The notes under the pieces were generated by a model, which did no database searches, had not been told where the DNA came from, and saw nothing but the letters and a program-made list of their open reading frames with translations. Below, piece by piece: positions 9,687 to 18,342 of a stretch of DNA of 46,250 bases. Position 1 is the first letter of the stretch. Every line of letters begins with the position of its first letter. The stretch comes from Lutibacter sp. (GTDB taxonomy: Bacteria > Bacteroidota > Bacteroidia > Flavobacteriales > Flavobacteriaceae): positions 1-46,250 of the forward strand of contig JAKIVA010000019.1 of assembly GCA_021647265.1 (NCBI GenBank), in the 5' to 3' direction. The translations under genes and the position numbers were made by a program.

Positions 9687-10679
9687 ATGATTAAAATAGG
9701 AATAAACGGATTTGGTAGAATTGGACGTTTAGCGTTTAGATCTGCAATTAATAGAGAAAACGTTCAAATAGTTGCCATCAATGATTTACTTGAAATAGAA
9801 CACTTAGCTTATTTACTGAAATATGATTCAGTGCATGGGCGTTTTAATGGTACAGTTGAAATAAAGGAAGGAACACTTGTAGTTAATGGAAAATCAATTA
9901 GAGTTACTTCAGAAAGAAATCCAGAAAATATAGGGTGGGATAAAGCAAATGTTGAGTTTGTTATCGAATCAACAGGGTTTTTTACAGAAAAAGCAAAAGC
10001 AACATTACATATTAAAGGTGGAGCTAAAAAAGTAGTAATTTCGGCACCTTCAAAAGACGCCCCAATGTTTGTGATGGGAGTTAACAATAAGGATCTTTCA
10101 AAAGATGAGCTCATCTTTTCTAATGCTTCGTGCACTACAAACTGTTTAGCACCAATAGCCAAAGTTCTTAATGATAATTTTGGTATTGTAGAAGGTTTGG
10201 TAACCACGGTTCATGCAGCTACATCTAGTCAGAAAACGGTTGACGGACCCTTAAAAAAATGGAGAAGAGGTAGGTCTGCAATTAACAATATTATACCAAC
10301 TACTACAGGAGCGGCAAAAGCAGTTACTAAAATTATGCCTGAGTTACAAGGTAAATTATTAGCGATGGCAGTTAGGATTCCAACGGCAGATGTATCGTTG
10401 ATAGATTTAACAGTACGTTTAAAAAAACCAACTTCTTATGAAGAAATAAAAGAGGTGATGAAAAAAGCTTCAGAAAATGAATTTAAAGGAATTATAGGGT
10501 ATACTGAAGATGAAGTTGTTTCACAAGATTTTGTTTCAGAAACAAGAACTTCAGTTTTTGATGCTGAAGCAGGTTTAGAACTAAATCCTAATTTTTATAA
10601 AATTATATCTTGGTATGATAATGAATTTGGGTATGCAACTAAAATAGTTGATTTAATAGAATATGCAGCTTCACTTTAA
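9687..10679 (+). CDS. gapA: Type I glyceraldehyde-3-phosphate dehydrogenase
   Basis: The enzyme oxidises and phosphorylates glyceraldehyde 3-phosphate to 1,3-bisphosphoglycerate. GINGFGRIGRL at 5-15 is the NAD-binding loop. D33 in INDL is the residue typical of NAD-preferring GapA. The catalytic Cys149 lies in SNASCTTNCLAP, with His176 in TTVHAATSSQKTVDG. The C-terminal block WYDNEFGYATKIVDLI is intact and the 330-residue length is standard. It sits 32 bp behind pfkA and is followed by a short hairpin with a T-run, so the pfkA-gapA message may end before mgsA. A catalytic GapA role is more likely than a biosynthetic GapB role because of the Asp-Leu pair at 33-34. Confidence 0.96.
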   Translation: MIKIGINGFGRIGRLAFRSAINRENVQIVAINDLLEIEHLAYLLKYDSVHGRFNGTVEIKEGTLVVNGKSIRVTSERNPENIGWDKANVEFVIESTGFFTEKAKATLHIKGGAKKVVISAPSKDAPMFVMGVNNKDLSKDELIFSNASCTTNCLAPIAKVLNDNFGIVEGLVTTVHAATSSQKTVDGPLKKWRRGRSAINNIIPTTTGAAKAVTKIMPELQGKLLAMAVRIPTADVSLIDLTVRLKKPTSYEEIKEVMKKASENEFKGIIGYTEDEVVSQDFVSETRTSVFDAEAGLELNPNFYKIISWYDNEFGYATKIVDLIEYAASL

Positions 10680-10694
10680 ATTAATATAGTTAAT

Positions 10695-10718
10695 CCTGCT
10701 TTATGTAGGTTTTTTTTT
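10695..10718 (+). terminator. Small intrinsic terminator after gapA
   Basis: A 5-bp stem, CCTGC (10695-10699) with GTAGG (10705-10709) including one G-U pair, closes a 5-nt loop and is followed directly by nine T residues. It begins 15 bp after the gapA stop and ends 12 bp before the mgsA start. The stem is short, so termination is probably partial. Confidence 0.5.
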
Positions 10719-10729
10719 ATCTTTAATCT

Positions 10730-11092
10730 ATGGAAATAGCAATTATAGCTCACGATGGTAAAAAAGCCGAAATGATTCAATTTTTAATGGATTTCAAGGC
10801 CGTTTTATCAGCTAAAAACATACATTTAGTCGCTACTGGAACTACAGGTAAAAATGCCGAAAAAGCAGGTTTTAAAGTGCGGAAATTTTTGTCGGGTCCT
10901 TACGGAGGCGATGCCCAAATTGCAGCTCGTGTTGCAGAAGGAAAAACAAAAATGGTTTTCTTTTTTAGAGATCCTTTAGATAAGCATCCTCATGAGCCAG
11001 ATATAGCAATGCTAATGCGTCTATGTGATGTACATAATATACCTTTGGCTACAAATCCGGCAACTGCAGAGTTATTAATGAAATCTGTTTAG
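10730..11092 (+). CDS. mgsA: Methylglyoxal synthase
   Basis: MgsA converts dihydroxyacetone phosphate to methylglyoxal and inorganic phosphate, relieving phosphate limitation and sugar-phosphate stress. The catalytic residues are in register with E. coli at an offset of ten: D61 in SGPYGGDAQ (E. coli D71), H88 and D91 in HPHEPD (E. coli H98, D101). The phosphate-binding ATGTTG lies at 35-40 and FFRDPL at 78-83. At 120 residues it is a minimal version, lacking the N- and C-terminal extensions of the 152-residue E. coli enzyme. It lies next to pfkA and gapA and converges on ridA with only 4 bp between the stops. Confidence 0.94.
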   Translation: MEIAIIAHDGKKAEMIQFLMDFKAVLSAKNIHLVATGTTGKNAEKAGFKVRKFLSGPYGGDAQIAARVAEGKTKMVFFFRDPLDKHPHEPDIAMLMRLCDVHNIPLATNPATAELLMKSV

Positions 11093-11096
11093 TAAG

Positions 11097-11477
11097 TTAC
11101 TTTATTGCAATCATTGAAATTTCAATATTTACAAATAAAGGTAAATTACCAACTTCAACTGTTTCACGTGCAGGAGCGGTATCTGCGTTGAAATATTCGC
11201 CATAAATAGTATTAATTTTTGAAAAGTCATTCATATTTTTCACAAATATGGAAGTTTTAACAACATTTTCAAAAGTCATACTTGCCTCAGTTAAAATAGC
11301 TTTCATATTTTCCAATACTTGTTTAGTTTCATCTTCAATAGATGATTTTACCAATTCTCCGGTTAATGGATTTATAGCAATTTGACCAGAAGTGTACAGT
11401 GTATTCCCTTTTAAAACGGCCTGATTATATGGGCCAATAGGAGCAGGGGCATTTTTTGTGTTAATTATTTTTTTCAT
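11097..11477 (-). CDS. ridA: RidA family enamine/imine deaminase
   Basis: RidA hydrolyses reactive enamine/imine intermediates such as 2-aminoacrylate formed by PLP enzymes, preventing enzyme damage. The 126 residues contain APAPIGPYNQAV (10-21), SGQIAI (30-35), the conserved arginine R104 in PARETVEV that binds the substrate carboxylate, and the C-terminal VNIEISMIAIK strand with the conserved Glu. Length and residues fit the canonical trimeric RidA rather than a divergent Rid subfamily. It lies 27 bp downstream of lptD on the same strand and is probably co-transcribed, although no functional link is obvious. Confidence 0.95.
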   Translation of the reverse strand: MKKIINTKNAPAPIGPYNQAVLKGNTLYTSGQIAINPLTGELVKSSIEDETKQVLENMKAILTEASMTFENVVKTSIFVKNMNDFSKINTIYGEYFNADTAPARETVEVGNLPLFVNIEISMIAIK

Positions 11478-11504
11478 CTTATATATATTTAATATTGTTT
11501 CAAC

Positions 11505-14135
11505 CTAAAATAATCGCCGATCAGGAACTTGTCTCTTATCATATTTTAAATCACTCAGCATAGATGATTTAACACCAATAAAGAAATAATAAGTTTGTCT
11601 GTCTCCAAAAGGTACCCAATTAAAATTTAATTTCCAACTGTCTAAATCTCGAGAGAAACGTAATTGAGTATAAGTAAACCCATTACTTTTTATATCATAC
11701 CCTGAAGAAAAGCCAACTTTCCATTTAGGTGTTAATTCAATATCTCCTGAGAACATAAGTGAATTAGATGATATTTCCCTTTCTCTGTTAGAGTTTGAGT
11801 AGTTTAAAGAATATGCAAGGTTTAATTTCCAAGGGAAAGTGGCATGGTACAATTTTGCAGACTTAACTTTTTTGTTATTGGTATCGGACTTAGATCCTAA
11901 ACTATTACTATTATTTAGGTTTTCTCCAAAAATACCATCTGAATTATTTGCTTTTGCATTCTGTTCTTTTTTACTTTCTTGTTTGTTGGATTTACTACTG
12001 GAAAAAGAATAATTCATAGTTAATGCCGCATTGGTTAATCTAAATAAACTACCTCCATTATTTATATTAAAAGTATTAATTTTAGTTCCATTATTGGTAA
12101 TTGCATAGGGATCTAGGGTAGCATTTAAATTTAATTGTAATTTTTTATTAAAAAAATTAGTACCTGCATTCATTCTAACAGGACTCCATTTTAAGGAGTC
12201 TGAAGCCATATTGTAACTAGTTGAAAAATTAAGATTATTAATCAATGTGATTTTTTCAGCCTCAGTTTTAGTAGAGTCTTTAGACATTACTTTTGCTTCA
12301 AAAGTATTATTTAAGGTAAAATTCAAACTATTTGAGAGTCCCGTACCAGGACCACCGTATACTCCGTTGCTAAAAGGAGAGTATTCAAGAACATCATTTG
12401 GGTCATCACTTTGTTGAACTTCTTCATAAAACGAACTAAAATCAGGGCGATAACTATATGAAACATTTGGTCTTATAATATGCCTGATGGCTTGTAATCT
12501 TCCTTTTTTAAATTTAAGCATTCCATAAATAGTTGTAGATAGTGATACGCCGGTAGAATATTCTCTGTAAGAACTAAATTTGTTTAGAGTATCTGTTACA
12601 ACAATATTTTCTTCAGCGTTATATGTTTTATTTATTCTGTCAAAATACCAAACTTCTTTATAATTTGCATTAGGTGAAAGTGTAAAATATTTAAACACTT
12701 TCATATTAGTGCTAAATGTTGCATTGTGTTGTAAACCAGATTTTGCAGTTTCAAACATCTCTTTTTTAAAGAAGAATTCATCGGTTGTATTAATATTATT
12801 ATCACCTCTCAAAGTATAAGTTACTCCTAATTTTTGCAAAGCATTGTTTTTAGAGCCAGATTTTGAAGCAAAAGGAAATATTCTATCCATATTAAATTGA
12901 AGAGAAGGTAAAGACATGGTAATACTTTCGGTATTTGTATTTTGTGCATGCGTTACAGATAGCGAAATGTTAAAGGGTGTTCCTACAAATTTTTTGTAAT
13001 AAGATATAGAAGAACTTAGAGTATTATTTAAAAATGAATTAGTGTTGTATTCATTTAAAGATTCTCTATAATAAGTGCTACTACCTAAGTTTACTGAAGC
13101 AGAAAACCTTGAATTTGGACTTGCTTTTGCATCTTGGCTATGGCTCCATCTAATATTGTAATTCGTAGTTTTAGAATAGTCATCAAAACCTTTAATGCTA
13201 TTTATTAAATTTTCGTATTTAAAACTAAAATTACCACTAAATCGATATTTAACTGCATAACTAGATTCTGTTCTTAACCCCCAGCTTCCATTAGTGTATA
13301 CATCACCTAAAACGGCCAAATCAACATAATCATTTATCGCAAAATAATAACCTCCATTCTGCAAAAAGTAACCTTGTTGAGCCGTATCACCCCAAGTTGG
13401 CATAATAAAACCAGAAACACTTCCTTTTGTTAAAGGAATATATGCAAAAGGCAAAAATAAAGGTGTAGGAACATTGGTTATTACTAAATTACTTAAACCT
13501 ATTACTATTTTTTTATTAGGAACAATTTTAGCCTTCTTGGTTGTTATGTAATAATCTGGGTTGTCTTTTTTAGAAGTTGTAAATTTTATATTTTGAACAT
13601 AAATTGTTGAATCATTTTCTTTTTTAGTGACTTCACCTTTTATTATAACTCCGTCTTGTTCTGTTTTTAATCCCCAAATTTTAGCTCTTTCAGTTTTAAA
13701 GTTAAAAGCTATGGAGTCTTGTGCAGATTCCTCAGCACCTTGTTTAAAAACAGGTAGTTGAGAGTATTCTCCAATACTATCTTTAATTCCTTTTGCCCAA
13801 ACAATGTTGGTATTGTTGTTTATTTCAATATACCCAGCGGTTAAATCAATATCTTTATAATGGATATGTGCATTATTTAATAAGATAATTTTATTTTTTT
13901 TAATATCCTGTTTAATCAGGCTATCTGCACTGTGATCTATAATGCTTTCAAGAAGTTCAATTGGTTTAATTATTGAATCTTTGCTCTTTGTTCCCAATGA
14001 ATCTTTTACAGTATCTTTTATTGAAATTTTAAGAGTGTCCTTAAACTTGACTGGAAAATTTTCAGAAGAATTCCCTTTAATTTCTTGAGAATATAATGCT
14101 GAGTTGACAAGGCCAAAAGCCAGTATCAAGAACAA
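11505..14135 (-). CDS. lptD: LPS-assembly outer-membrane protein LptD (Bacteroidota type)
   Basis: LptD inserts lipopolysaccharide into the outer leaflet of the outer membrane. The 876 residues comprise a Sec signal ending near SALYSQ, a Ser/Lys/Asp-rich linker, an OstA/LptA-like beta-jellyroll at roughly 75-235 (e.g. NNAHIHYKDIDLTAGYIEI and the characteristic VPTPLFLPFAYIPL), and a long C-terminal barrel with many Asn/Ser/Tyr-rich strands. The start is doubtful. The listed TTG (14135) gives a signal peptide with no positive n-region. The open frame continues upstream, where the ATA codon at 14183-14181, 16 codons earlier, would give a lysine-containing n-region. No ATG exists in this frame. 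It is divergent from the amidase gene (14331) and precedes ridA. Confidence 0.88.
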   Translation of the reverse strand: MFLILAFGLVNSALYSQEIKGNSSENFPVKFKDTLKISIKDTVKDSLGTKSKDSIIKPIELLESIIDHSADSLIKQDIKKNKIILLNNAHIHYKDIDLTAGYIEINNNTNIVWAKGIKDSIGEYSQLPVFKQGAEESAQDSIAFNFKTERAKIWGLKTEQDGVIIKGEVTKKENDSTIYVQNIKFTTSKKDNPDYYITTKKAKIVPNKKIVIGLSNLVITNVPTPLFLPFAYIPLTKGSVSGFIMPTWGDTAQQGYFLQNGGYYFAINDYVDLAVLGDVYTNGSWGLRTESSYAVKYRFSGNFSFKYENLINSIKGFDDYSKTTNYNIRWSHSQDAKASPNSRFSASVNLGSSTYYRESLNEYNTNSFLNNTLSSSISYYKKFVGTPFNISLSVTHAQNTNTESITMSLPSLQFNMDRIFPFASKSGSKNNALQKLGVTYTLRGDNNINTTDEFFFKKEMFETAKSGLQHNATFSTNMKVFKYFTLSPNANYKEVWYFDRINKTYNAEENIVVTDTLNKFSSYREYSTGVSLSTTIYGMLKFKKGRLQAIRHIIRPNVSYSYRPDFSSFYEEVQQSDDPNDVLEYSPFSNGVYGGPGTGLSNSLNFTLNNTFEAKVMSKDSTKTEAEKITLINNLNFSTSYNMASDSLKWSPVRMNAGTNFFNKKLQLNLNATLDPYAITNNGTKINTFNINNGGSLFRLTNAALTMNYSFSSSKSNKQESKKEQNAKANNSDGIFGENLNNSNSLGSKSDTNNKKVKSAKLYHATFPWKLNLAYSLNYSNSNREREISSNSLMFSGDIELTPKWKVGFSSGYDIKSNGFTYTQLRFSRDLDSWKLNFNWVPFGDRQTYYFFIGVKSSMLSDLKYDKRQVPDRRLF

Positions 14136-14330
14136 GGTGAAATGTATATTTTTATAATATGTTTTAATAATGAAAATTTTTATAAAAAACCCTTATAAAT
14201 TGGGCTGATAGCATAAGTTTTTTTACATTAGCTTATTAATTAATCAACCACATAATTGATTGTTTGTAAATGTATGGCTTAATATTTGAAACACACAAAT
14301 AACAAACGCCAAAAATAATTAAAATAATTG

Positions 14331-15476
14331 ATGAACTCACAACTCTTTTCTAAAATTAATATAACAACGAAATTCATTTTTGTTTTCGTATTTTTTAGCA
14401 CCTTTTTTTCCGTTACCAATTCAGTTTTTGCTCAAAAAAAAGATTTTATAGTGGTGTTAGATGCTGGCCATGGAGGAAAAGACCCCGGTAAAGTAGGTTA
14501 TAAAAAAAGTAAGGAAAAAGAAATTGCCCTTAAAATAGTACTGCAAATAGGAAAATTATTAGAAAAAGAAAAAGGGATTAAAGTAATTTATACTCGAAAA
14601 ACAGATGTATTTGTTGATTTATGGGAAAGAGGGCGTATTGCAAATAAAGCAGATGCAAATTTGTTTGTGTCTATCCATTGTAATGCCCATAATTCACAAG
14701 CCTATGGCGCTGAAACCTGGGTATTAGGAACGCATGCAAACAAGCAAAATTTTGAAGTTGCAAAAGCTGAAAACGCTGTCATTTTATTAGAAGATAATTA
14801 CCAAAAGAACTATAAAGGTTTTGATCCAAACTCACCAGAATCTGTTATTGGATTAACATTGATGCAAGAAGAATATTTAGATCAAAGTATACAGTTGGCA
14901 AGTATTATCCAAAAAGGTTTAACAAAAGATTTAAAGAGAAAAGATAGAGGTGTTAAACAAGCAGGATTTGTAGTTCTACATCAAACATATATGCCTAGTG
15001 TATTAATTGAAACAGGCTTTATAACAAATAAAATTGAAGGTCCTTTTCTGAACTCTAAAATTGGTCAGCAAAAATTTTCTAGAGAAATCTATAAAAATAT
15101 TTTAAAATATATTCAACAACTAAATTTAAATACAGTTAAAAATGATAGGGTAATTACTGAGATACCGAAAAAAACAAAAGGGAAAGTAATTGAAAAAAAA
15201 GGTGTGAATGGTTTAGGTAATGTGGTGTTTAAAGTTCAGATAGCATCAGGTTCTCGTAAATTAGAAACAAAACCTTATAACTTTAAAGGCTTAAAAGATA
15301 TAGAACGAGTTAAGGTGGGTAAAACGTATAAATATTATTTAGGGTTAACGCAGAGTTATTCAAAAATAAAGGAATTACAAAAGTTGGCAAAATCTAAAGG
15401 TTTTAGAACAGCTTTTATAGTTGCATTTAAAAATGGAAAAAAAATACCAGTAAATAATATTTTAAAAAAAACGTAG
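14331..15476 (+). CDS. N-acetylmuramoyl-L-alanine amidase with C-terminal SPOR-like domain
   Basis: This periplasmic zinc amidase of the Amidase_3 (AmiA/B/C) family cleaves the bond between MurNAc and the stem peptide. The ATG at 14331 is preferred over the TTG at 14328. A signal-anchor or signal peptide covers residues 1-35. The catalytic domain (about 38-260) has LDAGHGGKDPG with zinc ligand H47, a Glu in KEKEIAL, SIHCNAH with H116, and the catalytic Glu of LIETGFITN (E227). Residues from about 303 to the end (VFKVQIASGSRKL, YYLGLTQSYS, LAKSKGFRTAFIVAF) resemble a SPOR domain, which binds denuded septal glycan and suggests a role in cell separation. It is followed 59 bp later by the MCE gene. 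Confidence 0.93.
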   Translation: MNSQLFSKINITTKFIFVFVFFSTFFSVTNSVFAQKKDFIVVLDAGHGGKDPGKVGYKKSKEKEIALKIVLQIGKLLEKEKGIKVIYTRKTDVFVDLWERGRIANKADANLFVSIHCNAHNSQAYGAETWVLGTHANKQNFEVAKAENAVILLEDNYQKNYKGFDPNSPESVIGLTLMQEEYLDQSIQLASIIQKGLTKDLKRKDRGVKQAGFVVLHQTYMPSVLIETGFITNKIEGPFLNSKIGQQKFSREIYKNILKYIQQLNLNTVKNDRVITEIPKKTKGKVIEKKGVNGLGNVVFKVQIASGSRKLETKPYNFKGLKDIERVKVGKTYKYYLGLTQSYSKIKELQKLAKSKGFRTAFIVAFKNGKKIPVNNILKKT

Positions 15477-15535
15477 CATGTTTGTTTATTACTCACAGAA
15501 ATAATTAGTAATATTGCTACATAAATATTTGTATT

Positions 15536-16486
15536 TTGAAAATTACAAGAGAAGTAAAAACCGGAATTGTTGCTATTAGTGTTATAGCTCTGTTTATTTG
15601 GGGATTTAATTATTTGAAAGGGCTTAATTTATTTGATGGTCCTCTAAAAACATATAAAACCGAATATAATAATGTAAGAGGATTAAATAAAGCAAGTGTT
15701 GTAACAATTAATGGTGTTGAAGTAGGCAAGGTTATTAATATTATGTTTAATAAGGCTCCTGAAAAGAGAGGGCAGTTAATAGTTGAATTTAGTGTTGAAA
15801 CAGATTTTGAATTCTCTAAAAAAAGTATTGCTAAAATATATAGTGCCAGTTTAATGGGAGGAAAATCATTAGCTATAATCCCATCTTACGAAGGAGAAAT
15901 GGCTAAACCTGGAGATTTCTTAAAAGGAGAAATAGAATCAGATATTTTTTCTTCAGTAACCGAAAAATTAAATCCTTTACAAGCTAAAGTAGAGAGTGTA
16001 ATTGTTAGTGCAGATTCTCTGATGGCCGGTTTAACAAGTATTTTAGATGTTAAAAGCAGAACCGATTTAAAATCAAGTATTAAATATTTGAATGCTACAA
16101 TTTTAAATTTTAAAAATATTTCAGAATCAGTTGATAAACTGGTTAAAAGTAATGAAGAGAAACTAGGGAATACATTGACTAATACTGAGTTAATGACTGC
16201 AAACTTAGCTAAACTTTCAGATACTTTAGTAAATGCAAATTTAGGGTTAACAGTTAAAAATTTAGAAACAACAATAACGAACTTAAATAAAATTTTAGAA
16301 AGTGTAGAAGAAGGCAAAGGTACGCTAGGAAAACTATTAAACGATGAGGAGATGTATCATAACTTAACAAATGCTTCAAAAGAATTGGAAGAGTTACTAA
16401 AAGAAATGAAGCTACACCCAAAACGATTTGTTCATTTTTCATTGTTTGGAAAAAAAGATAAAGGCTATCAACCCGAAAAAAATTAA
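15536..16486 (+). CDS. MCE/MlaD family lipid-transport protein
   Basis: The 316-residue protein is a periplasmic substrate-binding component of an MCE-type lipid transporter, comparable to MlaD, and is anchored in the inner membrane. It starts at TTG 15536, which gives the typical opening KITREVKTG followed by one transmembrane helix (IVAISVIALFIWGFNYL). The MCE domain covers about 38-120, with YNNVRGLNKASVVTINGVEV and the SLMGGKSLAI motif. The rest is a long predominantly alpha-helical, coiled-coil-prone tail (about 140-295). No MlaE permease or MlaF ATPase lies in the window, so the partners are elsewhere. It is co-directional with the amidase upstream and the Fe-S protein downstream (49-bp gap). 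Confidence 0.92.
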   Translation: MKITREVKTGIVAISVIALFIWGFNYLKGLNLFDGPLKTYKTEYNNVRGLNKASVVTINGVEVGKVINIMFNKAPEKRGQLIVEFSVETDFEFSKKSIAKIYSASLMGGKSLAIIPSYEGEMAKPGDFLKGEIESDIFSSVTEKLNPLQAKVESVIVSADSLMAGLTSILDVKSRTDLKSSIKYLNATILNFKNISESVDKLVKSNEEKLGNTLTNTELMTANLAKLSDTLVNANLGLTVKNLETTITNLNKILESVEEGKGTLGKLLNDEEMYHNLTNASKELEELLKEMKLHPKRFVHFSLFGKKDKGYQPEKN

Positions 16487-16535
16487 AAACAATAGTTTCT
16501 TTAAAAATAAATTACAATCATTCACAAATTGAGAT

Positions 16536-17837
16536 ATGAATTATTTAGACAACATAGCATTCGCAGTAATTCTAATTGTAGGAGTAGGTTTTTTTATTAA
16601 AAATATTAAAAAAATTAGTAGAAATATAAAGCTAGGAAAAGATATCAACAGAAAAGACAATGCGAATAAGCGTTGGAATAATATGATAATGATAGCCTTG
16701 GGTCAATCTAAAATGGTAAAGCGTCCTATCGCAGGAATTTTACACATAATAGTTTATGTTGGGTTTATAATTATTAATATTGAAGTATTAGAAATAATCA
16801 TAGACGGACTTTTTGGTACGCATAGAGTTTTTTCAATTTTTGGAGGAGTTTATAATTTTTTAATAGGTTCATTTGAAATTTTAGCATTTTTAGTCTTGAT
16901 ATCTGTAACCGTGTTTTGGTTGCGTAGAATGGTTGTTAGAATCCCTCGTTTTTGGAATAAAGAAATGAAAGGTTGGCCAAAAAATGATGCACTGTATATT
17001 CTGTATTTTGAAATGGTATTAATGTCGTTATTCTTAATTATGAATGCAACAGACACACCTTTTCAAGATTTAAATGCAGGTAATCCTGTAAGTCAGTTTT
17101 TAGTACCACTTTTTAAAGGATTTAACCCTGAAACACTTCATATTATAGAACAAACAGCTTGGTGGATTCATATTGTAGGAATTTTGGTGTTTTTAAATTA
17201 TTTATATTATTCAAAGCACCTTCATATTTTATTAGCTTTTCCAAATACCTACTTTGCTAATTTAAATGTTAAAGGAAAATTAAACAATTTAGAAGCGGTT
17301 ACAAACGAGGTGAAATTAATGCTAGATCCTGATGCAGATCCTTATGCTTCAGTTCCTGAAGATGAGAATGAAGTACCAGAAAAATTTGGAGCAAGTGATG
17401 TTCAAGATTTAAATTGGGTACAGCTAATGAACGCATATACCTGTACAGAATGTGGTAGATGTACTTCCTCTTGTCCAGCAAATCAAACAGGGAAAGAATT
17501 ATCACCAAGAGCAATTATGATGAAAACTCGTGATAGGTTAGAGGAAGTAGGTGCAAACATTGATAAAAATGGAAAGTTTATTGATGACGGAAAACAATTA
17601 TTAAATGATTATATCACTCCAGAAGAAATATGGGCTTGCACAAGTTGTAATGCCTGTGTAGAAGAATGCCCAGTAAATATAGACCCATTATCCATTATTA
17701 TGGATATGCGTCGTTATTTGGTAATGGAGCAATCTGCAGCACCACAAGAACTAAATATGATGATGACAAACATTGAAAATAATGGGGCTCCTTGGCAGTA
17801 TAATCAAATGGATAGATTGAATTGGAAAGACGAATAA
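16536..17837 (+). CDS. Membrane Fe-S oxidoreductase subunit, NarI/HdrE-like helices fused to 2x[4Fe-4S]
   Basis: The protein has 433 residues. Its N-terminal half holds about five transmembrane helices containing conserved histidines (H70, H212, H228, H230), as in nitrate-reductase-gamma/DsrM-like cytochrome b domains. The C-terminal half holds two 4Fe-4S motifs: C303-x2-C306-x2-C309-x3-C313P and C368-x2-C371-x2-C374-x3-C378P. This architecture suggests electron transfer between the quinone pool and a soluble partner. The partner is probably the CCG-domain protein encoded two genes downstream; in other bacteria these parts can be fused. The physiological donor is unknown. It begins 49 bp after the mlaD-like gene and is followed after 38 bp by a HAD protein. 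Confidence 0.85.
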   Translation: MNYLDNIAFAVILIVGVGFFIKNIKKISRNIKLGKDINRKDNANKRWNNMIMIALGQSKMVKRPIAGILHIIVYVGFIIINIEVLEIIIDGLFGTHRVFSIFGGVYNFLIGSFEILAFLVLISVTVFWLRRMVVRIPRFWNKEMKGWPKNDALYILYFEMVLMSLFLIMNATDTPFQDLNAGNPVSQFLVPLFKGFNPETLHIIEQTAWWIHIVGILVFLNYLYYSKHLHILLAFPNTYFANLNVKGKLNNLEAVTNEVKLMLDPDADPYASVPEDENEVPEKFGASDVQDLNWVQLMNAYTCTECGRCTSSCPANQTGKELSPRAIMMKTRDRLEEVGANIDKNGKFIDDGKQLLNDYITPEEIWACTSCNACVEECPVNIDPLSIIMDMRRYLVMEQSAAPQELNMMMTNIENNGAPWQYNQMDRLNWKDE

Positions 17838-17875
17838 AACAACAACTATAACTATTAAAATTTAAAACCCTTAAA

Positions 17876-18322
17876 ATGAAAAAAGAGGATGTAGAAAAAT
17901 TACTACACGAAAAAGTTGAAGGAGGATTGCATATTAGTCCTATTTTACCTGAAGGAGTAAAAAATTACTTAATTGACATTGATGGAACAGTATGCGATGA
18001 TATTCCAAATGAAGAGCCAGAACGAATGTTAACAGCTAAAGTATATCCTGATGCATTAGTAACTTTAAATAAATGGTTTGACGAGGGACACATAATTTGT
18101 TTTTTTACTTCGAGAACTGAGGAACATAGGGCATATACTGAGACTTGGCTTAAAAAGAATGGTTTTAAATACCATAGTTTGTTAATGGGTAAACCTAGAG
18201 GAGGTAATTACCATTGGGTAGATAATCATTTAGTAAAAGCAACTAGATATAGAGGTAAATTTACAGATTTGGTCGAAAAAGAAGTTACTATTGAAGTCTT
18301 TGACGACGGTCAACACGAATAA
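17876..18322 (+). CDS. Small HAD-superfamily hydrolase-like protein
   Basis: The 148-residue protein carries HAD motif I as LIDIDGTVCD (nucleophile D34 and D36), motif II as FFTSR (T78), motif III Lys at K106 in MGKPRGG, and a reduced motif IV (VDNH, D116). The cap is minimal. Family members hydrolyse phosphate esters, sometimes on polynucleotides or lipids, but the substrate cannot be read here. It sits between the two Fe-S oxidoreductase genes, 38 bp after the first and 20 bp before the second, so it belongs to the same transcript. Whether it contributes to the redox complex is unknown. Confidence 0.8.
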   Translation: MKKEDVEKLLHEKVEGGLHISPILPEGVKNYLIDIDGTVCDDIPNEEPERMLTAKVYPDALVTLNKWFDEGHIICFFTSRTEEHRAYTETWLKKNGFKYHSLLMGKPRGGNYHWVDNHLVKATRYRGKFTDLVEKEVTIEVFDDGQHE

Positions 18323-18342
18323 AATAACTAAAACATTTTAGA

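Noticed and set aside
9809..10207. 132-codon minus-strand frame inside gapA
   Set aside because: gapA is certain; the antisense frame shows no protein-like conservation pattern.
14328..14330. TTG immediately before the ATG as the amidase start
   Set aside because: An ATG follows directly at 14331 and gives a normal signal sequence.
15886..16317. 143-codon minus-strand frame inside the MCE gene
   Set aside because: Antisense to the coiled-coil part of a well-supported gene, whose repetitive codons create the open frame.
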